A stretch of 64,000 nucleotides of DNA from JABAAE01 sp905480545 (GTDB lineage: Bacteria; Planctomycetota; Planctomycetia; Pirellulales; Pirellulaceae), in NCBI GenBank assembly GCA_943788025.1, contig CALSOR010000002.1, positions 310,001-374,000 on the forward strand, written 5' to 3'. The notes beneath the pieces are model-generated. The model worked only from the letters and a program-made list of their open reading frames with translations, did no database searches and was not told where the DNA came from. This document shows positions 38,901-46,108 of the stretch, piece by piece. A program made the position numbers and the translations under genes. Positions within the stretch are counted from its first letter, which is position 1, and every line of letters begins with the position of its first letter.

Positions 38901-39872
38901 CGCCAACAGCAATGCGATCGAAAAGAACGATATAAAAAACGCACCCAAGTGCAGCATGCCCAATTCGATCCGCCCAGCCGACCATATTCCAGCAAGCACA
39001 CTTCCAACACCGACGCCGAGGACCAGTGAGATTAGCAAGGGGAGCTTTGAGGTTTCAAACATGCCTCCGCTCTCAACGGCAAACGAATCGATGTTCAATG
39101 TGGCCAACATTCCGATCGACCAAAAGAAAGTTTCACCGAGCGAAACAACAAAAAGATCCCTGCGCTCAAAAAGAGTTTTTAAATCTTTGAGCGTTTGAAA
39201 TGGAGCGTTCCAGGGAAACTTGGCGGTTGGATTGGCCGCCGATGTCTTCTGAATGCCCAAACTAAACATGGTCCCGACCACCGCGATTCCGATCAGCACA
39301 GCACCCGAGGCCCAAATATTCTCTTTTCCGAAATCCCCGCAGAAATCCGCCAACCAGTTACCAAGTCCCATTCCGATGATCGTGGCTGTTACTGTTGAAA
39401 GCCCGAACAAACCGTTCGCGGCCGAAAGCTCTTTGTCGGTGACCAAATCCGGAATCGTTGCAACCTTCGCCGGTGCAAATAAAGCGCTTTGTGCGCCCAT
39501 TAACCCAACCGCTACAAATAACAACGGTAGGTTGCCAGTGATGATCGCGAACAGGCCCAGACACATGACCACAACCTCTGCAATCTTGCACGCGATGATC
39601 ACATCGACTTTACGGAATCGATCGGCAAGCCAACCTGCCGGTGAAGCTAATAACAAATACGGCAACAAGAAAACTGCCGAACCAGCCATCAGGATATTGC
39701 TCCAGTCACCCGGATCAACGTAGTCTTTTCCGATCCCTATCACCAACCATCGGAATACATTGTCATTGATCGACGTCAACCACTGAGTCAGCATCAACGA
39801 ATTAAAGCTGAGCGATTTGATCCCCGGTTTTTTTAATTCGGGCAAGCTGTCAACCATGACCGATTTGCTCAT
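35970..39872 (-). CDS. Triple fusion: MFS transporter, PlsC-like acyltransferase and acyl-ACP synthetase (LplT-Aas-like)
   Basis: The 1300-residue protein joins three modules. Residues about 20-420 are an MFS transporter (LASPAGWLADRFRK, then GAQSALFAPAKVATIPDLV), like lysophospholipid transporter LplT. Residues about 580-770 are a PlsC acyltransferase-like domain. Residues about 800-1300 are an AMP-binding acyl-ACP synthetase (IIFTSGSTGTPKGVMLS, EGYGATELSPVVALN, GDVAVIDEQGFISITGR). In E. coli LplT and Aas are separate partners that import and re-acylate lysophosphatidylethanolamine. In this protein the acyltransferase HX4D motif reads CNRISTLDQW, with Arg 609 in place of the catalytic His, and FPEG is FPEEK. 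So acyltransferase activity is doubtful while the other modules look intact. Confidence 0.85.
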   Translation of the reverse strand: MSKSVMVDSLPELKKPGIKSLSFNSLMLTQWLTSINDNVFRWLVIGIGKDYVDPGDWSNILMAGSAVFLLPYLLLASPAGWLADRFRKVDVIIACKIAEVVVMCLGLFAIITGNLPLLFVAVGLMGAQSALFAPAKVATIPDLVTDKELSAANGLFGLSTVTATIIGMGLGNWLADFCGDFGKENIWASGAVLIGIAVVGTMFSLGIQKTSAANPTAKFPWNAPFQTLKDLKTLFERRDLFVVSLGETFFWSIGMLATLNIDSFAVESGGMFETSKLPLLISLVLGVGVGSVLAGIWSAGRIELGMLHLGAFFISFFSIALLLAPDDFLGHGWQFNAGMIVSCIFLMALGASSGLFDVPLASYLQKKSPAEKRGAILAANNFLIFAGMFANSILFAALGAKSKDATIDDLPQIAAMELREDQLLEIDAINSKFQKAIEAYRESNKVEGDSPPGFYAILLGAENPKVTNHAANLQSVDPPELSIKTYLGRRQIAPEKAVLAQLLWTEMATKKESGELGTPDKYFEMFPNEKPLCHSVFHTIGGIKRFTSRQIFAIIGFASVPIFIFVIWRLPLASLRFDAWWIIKVFYRVKVQNEERIPERMGSIVICNRISTLDQWLFLLFSPRRIRMVTFSKPRTGWAEKLLNFWGQIRMTGGPATTQRALATARKALAHGEVLVTFPEEKISTTGRVNGFDAGLKELLDKSPVPLIPAYIDDIWGSIFTYERGRLFWKFPKKIRPQITISFGEPIPRPTSTFETRQAVQHLGAQSMSDASFLAPARQFIRSCKRRKFKTKICDLSEGEVTGGMYLTSCLVLRKLLRKYVLDNDEDKVGVLLPPSKGGAVVNMALALDKRTTVNLNYSASEEIINACIKTAGIKHILTTGQVISKLGLKLDAEVIELESLKDKVSKLDKGIAAMQAFAVPSGMLESALGLGSIQPDDVATIIFTSGSTGTPKGVMLSQRNISSNVEGFQKTVNLSPSDVLLGILPFFHSFGYTVTLWGNAMLDIGAAFHYTPLDGRQIGKLCKKFNGTVLISTPTFLRGYLKRTKPEQFESLELVVTGAEKLAPELADAFEEKFKIRPVEGYGATELSPVVALNVPRNRTINKTDGECKEGSIGKPLPGVAAKVLDLDSGEELGANQAGMLWIKGPNVMKGYYQNADLTNEVIKDGWYNTGDVAVIDEQGFISITGRISRFSKIGGEMVPHIQIEELLAAVIDGEEEAGIQAVVTAVPDEKKGERLIVFHTTIEKSVDELRRGLTEKGLPNLYIPSVDSFMEIPEIPVLGTGKLDLKGLKNLAMEKFGK

Positions 39873-40115
39873 GAGTCCATGCCCTTGCTTTGCAGTTGCT
39901 GGCAGCTGTCGTGCGTCAACGTCTCATTTCCGATTTGGATAGGGTTGGTATCGACCAGTTGTATTGGATTTTTTCGCATTGATTTCGATCTGCAACAAAG
40001 CTCTGAACGTCAAATCGTTGGCGTTCGATAGCAAAATCGGTGCTATTTTTTCGTGCAGATGAACGCGAAAGTCAACGCGAATTCATCGGCTTATCCCAAT
40101 AAAGCCCGCTTTCGA

Positions 40116-41450
40116 TCAATTTTCCGTATCCTCTTCGACTTTTTCGGTGATTGCCGTAAATCTCAACGTCTCATCCTGCGTCCCTCGGCCCGCGTCCCCT
40201 CGTCGTATTTCGGCCGCCACCGACTCTTCGCTCGTAGAATTTGGATCACAAAACACGGCATTGCCTTTCGGCGATAATACCCAGGTCATCAACATCAAAA
40301 AAAACAGATATCCGATCGTGACCCATATGCTTGAGGTGGAACTGGGCCAAAATTGATTTTGATCGAACGAACGCCAGAATCCGACCTGAATCAAAAAAGC
40401 TACCAGCAAAGCCAACAACAAGTTTCGAGAATCCATTCCCGAATCGGCTGTCTGGACAATGCGAGACGGCAGCAAAATTGCCGCTGCAAGCCATACAAAA
40501 ATCGCTGCCAACGATACGGTGCCAAAAAAACCAAGACAGATTCCGGCAATCGCAAATCCGAACATCAACCCTGACCGTCGATCTCGTGAAAGCGTTGAAA
40601 GCAACAGGCCCAAAACAACACCTGTCGCTCCGCCAACCACCGGGACATCCAAACGGCAAATGAAGTCACTCTGACCCTTCATTGCTTCCGTCAATGTTCC
40701 TGCGAATTCGAAATCCGTTTGCCAAATCAATATTGTGGCTGCGACGATAAATAGATGAACGCTTGCCCAAACTCGCGGAATATGAAACGAATCCCATTTC
40801 ATTAATGCCGCTGTCAAGATAGCGTAGGCGATCAAACAGTGGACGAAAAAATTCCGAATCAATCCCCAGTTTAGCTGCAGTAGTTCGGAATACTCACCGG
40901 CGGACAGCACGCGAAAGAATCGCCCGATTTCGAACGCTCGGTCCGTCGGCAAATTCTGCCCGTCCGAATACAGCTCGAATCGGAAGAGCCAAACCAACAA
41001 CAATCCCGCAATGATTTCGACAATAAAATATCTGGAAGCGATCGGCAACCGACAAGCAGCGCAGCGACCACGCAACGAAAACCAACCGATGATCGGTACG
41101 TTGTGTTTACTTTGAATTGGAACAAAACAAAACGGACAGCGTGACGAACCCAGAAGTGTCAGTTGATTGGGAATACGATAGGCGACAACGTTTAGAAAAC
41201 TTCCAAGACATGCACCAAAGAAAAAGGTCCAAAGTACAACGAACCAATTCATCGTGTTTGACAAACTGACTTCCGCAAAGAATTCCCACCGGTTGTTTTG
41301 ATAGGCCGTTTCGTTATTTCGAAACGAGATCGCTGGCAGCAAAAAAGACGAGATAAAAAACGAAGCGAAACACCCTATCACTATGAAGCGCAGCGGCCAG
41401 TTGGGATGAGGTTTTTTTCTGAGACGTCGTTTGTTCAAAAGCGGAAACAA
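40116..41450 (-). CDS. Prepilin peptidase homologue (A24 family), second catalytic Asp not seen
   Basis: The 444-codon frame starts at a TTG; an ATG at 41252 (MNWFVVLWTFFFGACLG) also fits the usual start of the family. The N-terminal methylase domain is well conserved: GACLGSFLNVVAYRIP, zinc cysteines C105/C108 and C130/C133 (SRCPFC, GRCAAC) and NVPIIGW. The first peptidase Asp is likely D220 in MKWDSFHIP. The second motif (GxGD plus KL) is expected before LGFFG, but the sequence is RRSGLMFGFAIAGICLG, with no Asp. The protein may still methylate or may have shifted function. It processes or once processed pilin-type leaders such as those of DUF1559 proteins. Confidence 0.75.
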   Translation of the reverse strand: MFPLLNKRRLRKKPHPNWPLRFIVIGCFASFFISSFLLPAISFRNNETAYQNNRWEFFAEVSLSNTMNWFVVLWTFFFGACLGSFLNVVAYRIPNQLTLLGSSRCPFCFVPIQSKHNVPIIGWFSLRGRCAACRLPIASRYFIVEIIAGLLLVWLFRFELYSDGQNLPTDRAFEIGRFFRVLSAGEYSELLQLNWGLIRNFFVHCLIAYAILTAALMKWDSFHIPRVWASVHLFIVAATILIWQTDFEFAGTLTEAMKGQSDFICRLDVPVVGGATGVVLGLLLSTLSRDRRSGLMFGFAIAGICLGFFGTVSLAAIFVWLAAAILLPSRIVQTADSGMDSRNLLLALLVAFLIQVGFWRSFDQNQFWPSSTSSIWVTIGYLFFLMLMTWVLSPKGNAVFCDPNSTSEESVAAEIRRGDAGRGTQDETLRFTAITEKVEEDTEN

Positions 41451-41564
41451 TCGGAAGTTGAACCAGCAAGATTACGGAATCGAAGTAAATTCTAAGACAG
41501 TAGCAATCGATCGCCGATTGCAATTTGTGGCCTGTGTCGTAAAGCCGTCGTTATGACGGAGGAT

Positions 41565-42410
41565 TCACGGAGATGGCTCGTCGTTGCTGGCGTTGGCTAT
41601 CGCCAATTCTCTGGCTTTTGCTTCATCCTCTTCAACCTTTACGTACTTCGCCTTCATCTTTCGGTAATATCGCTCGACGAAAAACAGGACGATCAACATC
41701 GAGCCAACTCCGCCTATCTTCAGCCAAATGTTGTCTTTTTCGATGTACTGACTAATCCAGCCCGCCATCACGTACATCAAGCCATTGCCTAGAAGGCTGC
41801 CGATTAATATTGCCATCACAACTCGGGTCCGTCGCATTCCAAGTAGGCGACCAAAAATCGATCCACCAATACTGCCAGTCGTCGAACTTGGAAAAACGAC
41901 GAAAAGGACCAAACCCAAAAAAGCGACGCTTCGAATCCAGGGTTGATGCTTAAGGATAAACCGGCCGTCTGAAACCATTTCTTCCAGCTTGGGCCCCATG
42001 ATGGGAATACGAAACAATATTCCCATGTGAAAAGCAACGAAAAACGCGACCAAGAAATCCATGGTCGTCACCATGACAAATAATGCTTCTGATGACATTT
42101 CAAAAGTGATGGTTTCGGTAAATTCGATTGGCTGTCCGCCGAAAAGAATTACGAATCGCCCGAGCGCCAAGAAGGTTGCCAATACCGCGAATGTGAGATT
42201 TTTGACCCCTTCATCACCGTATATCGAATAATAGATACCCAAGATCGCCGCTGCTGCAACTGCTGGGCCAATTAAAGATGACAACCACATAATGGGATGA
42301 TCACGTTTAAATGCCAGTTCAAAATCCGCGTCGCTAATCACGGCTTTTAAATCGGCAGATTCTGGCTTTTCGGTCGTTTCGTTCGGGATTTCCGGTGGTT
42401 CGGAGTTCAT
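41565..42410 (-). CDS. Putative small multidrug export family membrane protein (COG2426-like)
   Basis: I take the ATG at 42410 (MNSEPPEIPNETTEKP), giving 281 residues; the longer frame reaches 42512. Several membrane helices are visible. The conserved family block FVVFPSSTTGSIGGSIFGRL, followed by LGMRRTRVVMAILIGSLLGN, resembles the PF06695 (Sm_multidrug_ex) pattern around a PxTGxxxG motif. The biological substrate of this family is not established despite the name. A Lys/Glu-rich tail ends the protein. It is divergent from the Dnmt2-like gene. Confidence 0.6.
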   Translation of the reverse strand: MNSEPPEIPNETTEKPESADLKAVISDADFELAFKRDHPIMWLSSLIGPAVAAAAILGIYYSIYGDEGVKNLTFAVLATFLALGRFVILFGGQPIEFTETITFEMSSEALFVMVTTMDFLVAFFVAFHMGILFRIPIMGPKLEEMVSDGRFILKHQPWIRSVAFLGLVLFVVFPSSTTGSIGGSIFGRLLGMRRTRVVMAILIGSLLGNGLMYVMAGWISQYIEKDNIWLKIGGVGSMLIVLFFVERYYRKMKAKYVKVEEDEAKARELAIANASNDEPSP

Positions 42411-42571
42411 CTCAGTTTCCAAGGTTCGCTTTAAAGCAGGCGATATTATCGTCTGAAAGACAATCAATTGAAACAGCAGGCACGCGTTGAAACCGGCTTT
42501 GAATGAGTTCAAACAAACAGTGAATCGCGGCGGCGTACACTCGTAAAAACGCCATTAAGCTTGGTAAACTA

Positions 42572-43510
42572 ATGTTTCATTCGACATGCCTTTGCACCGA
42601 TTGTGAAAACGAATTGCGTCCTAAACTATTAGAATTATTCGCTGGCATCGGTGGAGCGACAGTCGCGTTTCAGAATTTCGTCGATGTTATCGCCGCAATC
42701 GATATCAATGACAACGCAAAGTCCGTTTATCAAACGAACTTTTCTCACCCTTATCTAACGTTGTCGATCGAGTCGCTATCTGCAAGTCGCTTGCAAGCCT
42801 TCAACGCCGACATCTGGTGGATGTCGCCCCCATGTCAACCCTTCACGCGGCGAGGTTTACGTCGTGACGACAGGGATCCACGATCAGCTGCATTAAAAAA
42901 TCTGATCGACATTTTGGACATTGCTGGTCCGGCGACTTTGATGCTGGAGAATGTGGTTGGGTTTCAAAAATCAAAAATGCATCGTCGACTAATAACCAAA
43001 TTGACGTCTTGCGATTATCACATTCACGAATACCTACTTTGCCCAACGGACTTTGGGATTCCCAACAATCGCCCGCGGTATTATTTACTTGCATCAAAAA
43101 CACCCGTTAAGAAACTTAATTTTAAAAATCCGGAACCAAAACATTTAGTTGATTTTCTGGATACGAAAGTTGACGAACGTTTCTGGATTGAGCGCGAATT
43201 GCTGGGAGGAAAAATCAACGGATTGAATGTGGTCACGCCGAAAAGCGATTCATCGATCTGCTTTACATCGTCTTACGGTCGATGGATGAGAATCAGCGGT
43301 TCTTTTATTCAATGCGGCGAACGAATTCGTCGGTTTACTCCCCGAGAAATTCTGCGAATCCTTGGATTCCCAGAAGCCTTCAAATTGCCTACATCGCTCA
43401 CTGATTCGCAGTTATGGAAATTGATTGGGAATTCGATTTCCGTCTTCGTTGTCCAACGCCTTTTGTCACCCTACGTGGGCAGCGAATTCTTGCGACCTTC
43501 ATCGAAGTGA
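42572..43510 (+). CDS. Dnmt2-type (DNA/tRNA) cytosine-5 methyltransferase
   Basis: The 312-residue protein has all C5-methyltransferase motifs: I (LLELFAGIGGATVAFQ), IV with catalytic C88 (SPPCQPFTRRG), VI (ENV at 126-128), VIII (NNRPRYYLLA), IX (RRFTPREILRILGFPE) and X (KLIGNSISVFVVQRL). Three features point to the Dnmt2/TRDMT1 branch rather than a restriction enzyme: PPCQPFTRxG followed by DxRS, the CFTxxY sequence (C230-Y235, here CFTSSYGRWM) with a nearby SGSFIQ, and the short length without a large target-recognition domain. Dnmt2 enzymes methylate C38 in tRNA-Asp of eukaryotes; a Geobacter homologue acts on tRNA-Glu. No endonuclease gene is beside it. The tRNA role is inference. Confidence 0.85.
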   Translation: MFHSTCLCTDCENELRPKLLELFAGIGGATVAFQNFVDVIAAIDINDNAKSVYQTNFSHPYLTLSIESLSASRLQAFNADIWWMSPPCQPFTRRGLRRDDRDPRSAALKNLIDILDIAGPATLMLENVVGFQKSKMHRRLITKLTSCDYHIHEYLLCPTDFGIPNNRPRYYLLASKTPVKKLNFKNPEPKHLVDFLDTKVDERFWIERELLGGKINGLNVVTPKSDSSICFTSSYGRWMRISGSFIQCGERIRRFTPREILRILGFPEAFKLPTSLTDSQLWKLIGNSISVFVVQRLLSPYVGSEFLRPSSK

Positions 43511-43533
43511 GCTGGTGGGAATACTTTGATGCA

Positions 43534-43743
43534 ATGTCCTTGAGAAAACAGAGCCTTCTAAAAAATGGGTTGGTTTTTCGGGTGAAACAAATCGAGCCGA
43601 ATAAAACGGCATATTGTTCGCGAAATCTGCCCGACCGTCATTTTTCATGGGGACATTTTGAGCTGTTGAAGCGTTTAATAAAATACTACAACAATGAAAA
43701 CGCATATTGCCAATATGACTTCTTTAGGCGAATTGACTCATGA
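43534..43743 (+). CDS. Small basic protein coupled to the downstream gene
   Basis: A 69-codon frame runs from the ATG at 43534 to a TGA that overlaps the next start (ATGA at 43740). It begins MSLRKQSLLKNGLVFRVKQ and is rich in Lys, Arg, Tyr and Asn. It starts 23 bp after the Dnmt2-like gene. I do not recognise a family. The overlaps on either side support translation, but the region could equally be a spacer with a chance frame. Confidence 0.35.
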   Translation: MSLRKQSLLKNGLVFRVKQIEPNKTAYCSRNLPDRHFSWGHFELLKRLIKYYNNENAYCQYDFFRRIDS

Positions 43744-44468
43744 ATTTCTTAAGAAACCGCTTTTTTGCTTTTGCATTTCTCGCAACGCTTGTTGCTTTGA
43801 CGGTGGCGGCTGATGCACAAACGAATCGCAGGCGAAGCACCCAGAATGGCAAAGAAAACTTAGGGCCAAACGAAACCAAGCAACAAAGACTGCCTGAACT
43901 GCCAAATGATCCAAAATTATTTAAAATCCATAAAGCCTTTTCAGATGAAGCGATGAAAATCGCCAAAGCCTACGAGAGAGATCGCGATTTTGACGCGGCG
44001 TTGGCGGTTTACGGACAAGTTTTAAAACTAATTCCCGAACATGCCTCGGCAAAACAAAAATTGGATGCCTTGCTGGCACGCCAAAAAGATGCTGATCGGC
44101 AGATTCTCAAAGTTGACGCGACAAAAGCTTGGCAGCCAACCGGCATCCGTGTCATTGCAAACAAACCGATCGTTATCGAAACTCGTGGTAAATGGACCTT
44201 CACACTCAAAGCTGAATTGACGCCAGATGGAATGGCCATCCCAGAAAAACTGAAGGAATTTAAGCTGGGGTGTCTGGTCGGTTTTATTGACACCGGCAAT
44301 ACGGATCAGGAAAAAGCATTTATTGTTGGCGCAAAAAAGGAATTCATTCCCAAACGAAGCGGCGTGCTATTCCTGCAAATGTATGATACCGATCTGTCCG
44401 ACAACGAAGGTGAAATCGACGTTGCGATCACGGGCACCTTTGAGCGAATTAACCCGCGGAAAAGATAG
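43740..44468 (+). CDS. Secreted protein with TPR and LecA-like C-terminal domain
   Basis: The 242-residue protein has a signal peptide (MNFLRNRFFAFAFLATLVAL, then AADAQ). Residues about 65-120 contain a TPR-like helix pair (DAALAVYGQVLKLIPEHASA). The C-terminal 110 residues (IVIETRGKWTFTLKAELTPD, KLGCLVGFIDTG, SGVLFLQMYDTDLSDNEGEI) match the pattern of PA-IL/LecA-like galactose-binding domains: a G-W-F strand, LVGxI, then LxDN-G near the end. Calcium-binding acidic residues are plausible at DLSDNEGE. The role is unknown; it may bind surface glycans. It is coupled to the small ORF upstream. Confidence 0.7.
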   Translation: MNFLRNRFFAFAFLATLVALTVAADAQTNRRRSTQNGKENLGPNETKQQRLPELPNDPKLFKIHKAFSDEAMKIAKAYERDRDFDAALAVYGQVLKLIPEHASAKQKLDALLARQKDADRQILKVDATKAWQPTGIRVIANKPIVIETRGKWTFTLKAELTPDGMAIPEKLKEFKLGCLVGFIDTGNTDQEKAFIVGAKKEFIPKRSGVLFLQMYDTDLSDNEGEIDVAITGTFERINPRKR

Positions 44469-44552
44469 TCGACCATTGGATCTCTAGTCACGTTTTGTAT
44501 CGTCAGTGTCTCTTCTGCATTGTTCTCGACTGGTCAAAGCGAGGATAGAATT

Positions 44553-44580
44553 GGACGGAGGCAGTTCGCTCCGCCCCTTT
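44553..44580 (+). terminator. Possible rho-independent terminator
   Basis: An 8-bp stem with one mismatch (GGACGGAG with CTCCGCCC) and an 8-base loop is followed by CTTTT. It lies 84 bp after the LecA-like gene and before the HD gene. Confidence 0.45.
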
Positions 44581-44599
44581 TCGTAACGAAACAAAACGG

Positions 44600-45214
44600 A
44601 TGGTTCATGACGTCATTCAAAACTTTCTCGGCTTAAATCAAATGGAATTGAATCGCGAAGCGGCACATGAATTGATGTGTCAATACACTGAAGGTGACAG
44701 CTTAAGACGACATATGTATGCCGTTGAAACCGCAATGGTTGCGTATGCATTAAAGTACGGCGAGAACCAAACGAAATGGGGCATTATTGGGTTGCTTCAT
44801 GATTTCGACTATGAAAAATGGCCAAACCCACCGGACCATCCATTAAAGGGCGCCGCAATACTTTCCGAAGCAGGTTACCCCGAAGACGTGATTTACGCGA
44901 TCAAGTCGCATGCGGATTACTTGACCGATTGCCCACGAGTGTCATTGGTTGACAAAGTGCTATACGCCTGTGACGAATTGGCCGGCTTTGTCACGGCAGT
45001 GGCCTACGTTCGCCCCGAAGGCATTCACGGGATGACATCAAAAAGCGTTCGAAAAAAGATGAAGGCCAAAGGCTTTGCAGCTGCGGTGAATCGAGACGAC
45101 ATCATTCGAGGTGCAGAAGACCTGGGCGTCGAACTCAATGAGCATATTCAGTTTGTGATCGATGCATTGTCCGAAAATGCAAACTTACTCAAATTGAATC
45201 CCGGTGACGCTTAG
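44600..45214 (+). CDS. HD-domain phosphohydrolase-like protein
   Basis: The 204-residue product is a compact HD-domain protein: H38 in LRRHMYAVE, the HD doublet in GLLHDFDYEKWP, H near 79 in HPLKGA, and D at VDKVLYACDELAG. HD proteins hydrolyse phosphate esters such as nucleotides. Annotated relatives are often just HDIG-domain proteins. It has no signal peptide. It is convergent with the QueC-like gene, so the two share no promoter. Confidence 0.75.
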   Translation: MVHDVIQNFLGLNQMELNREAAHELMCQYTEGDSLRRHMYAVETAMVAYALKYGENQTKWGIIGLLHDFDYEKWPNPPDHPLKGAAILSEAGYPEDVIYAIKSHADYLTDCPRVSLVDKVLYACDELAGFVTAVAYVRPEGIHGMTSKSVRKKMKAKGFAAAVNRDDIIRGAEDLGVELNEHIQFVIDALSENANLLKLNPGDA

Positions 45215-45262
45215 AATAAACGCCTAAACTCGCAATAACGGCGTGTGGTAATCGGAGCGTTT

Positions 45263-46108
45263 CTACGTTCGATTGCTGCTCTTGAATTCAGACTCCCACT
45301 CCAACGCCGTTTTTAAAGCAGACTCCCAACCCGCGGCGTACTGAACCGGATCGACTTTCCCGATCGCATGAAACGCCAATATTCGCTCAATATCGGATCC
45401 AGTTTTTCCATTAGCCCTGCCTTGTTCATCAGGCTCGTAGCTGGTGTTCGTATTCCGAAAAACGGTATCAAAATCAAGATTCAGTTTTTCAATGGCAACC
45501 ACCGCATCCTGTAAAATCGTGACTTTATCACCTGCAATATAAGGCAAGTAGATTTCGACTTGATCTGAATCCCAATTGCCTTTCGCGAATGCCGAATGAA
45601 TCTCGCTGTAAAATTCCGGTCGACAATCAGGGTAGATCGCGTGATCACCACTATGAACACCTAAACTTAGATACGTTTTGGTCTTTAACCGCCCTGCGAC
45701 GGATAATGCATATCCATAGGCGATAGAGCCAAAGATAGCGTTTCGATTTGGAACAACCGTAGCTTTCATATTGTCATGTTCGTAGAACCCCTCGGGGACC
45801 TCCCATTCCGGATTGATCAACGCAGAGTGAAACAAACTTCCAATTGACGAAATATCGACTTTGTGATGCTCAACCTCGTAACCACAGTCTTTCAAATAAT
45901 GAAGATTGTCGTTAAGCCGCTGAAGTTCAAGAACGTGCTTTTGCCCGTAATCGAAACTGATGCCAAAGACTTTGCAATCGCGAGATAACAAATGCATCAA
46001 CAAGCTTGTCGAATCCATGCCACCACTTAAACTGACCACACACGTCGATTTTTCTGGTAGATTCTGGGTTTCGAAGTTCTGGCTCGGTCTTTTGCTCTGA
46101 TTTGTCAT
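45263..46108 (-). CDS. QueC-like 7-cyano-7-deazaguanine synthase homologue lacking the zinc cysteines
   Basis: QueC converts 7-carboxy-7-deazaguanine to preQ0 in queuosine synthesis, using ATP and ammonia. The PP-loop SGGMDS (residues 28-33) is intact, as are VPNRNAIFGSIAYGYAL and YPDCRPEFY, which bind substrate. The C-terminal zinc cluster C-x8-C-x2-C-x2-C is gone: the aligned positions are S223, N233, T236 and D239 in TNTSYEPDEQGRANGKTGSD. The product is 281 residues. The ATG at 46108 overlaps the ATG of the divergent oxidoreductase by 2 bp. It could be a subfamily with another way of stabilising the fold, or a related enzyme with a different substrate. Confidence 0.75.
   Translation of the reverse strand: MTNQSKRPSQNFETQNLPEKSTCVVSLSGGMDSTSLLMHLLSRDCKVFGISFDYGQKHVLELQRLNDNLHYLKDCGYEVEHHKVDISSIGSLFHSALINPEWEVPEGFYEHDNMKATVVPNRNAIFGSIAYGYALSVAGRLKTKTYLSLGVHSGDHAIYPDCRPEFYSEIHSAFAKGNWDSDQVEIYLPYIAGDKVTILQDAVVAIEKLNLDFDTVFRNTNTSYEPDEQGRANGKTGSDIERILAFHAIGKVDPVQYAAGWESALKTALEWESEFKSSNRT

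Noticed and set aside
39253..39723. Plus-strand ORF of 156 codons inside the MFS fusion gene
   Set aside because: It is antisense to a well-supported transporter domain, has a low-complexity Pro/Ser/Asn-rich sequence and no start context.
42572..43510. Restriction-modification or defence system around the methyltransferase
   Set aside because: The neighbours are a membrane protein, a small ORF, a secreted TPR/LecA-like protein and an HD protein; none looks like an endonuclease or a specificity subunit.
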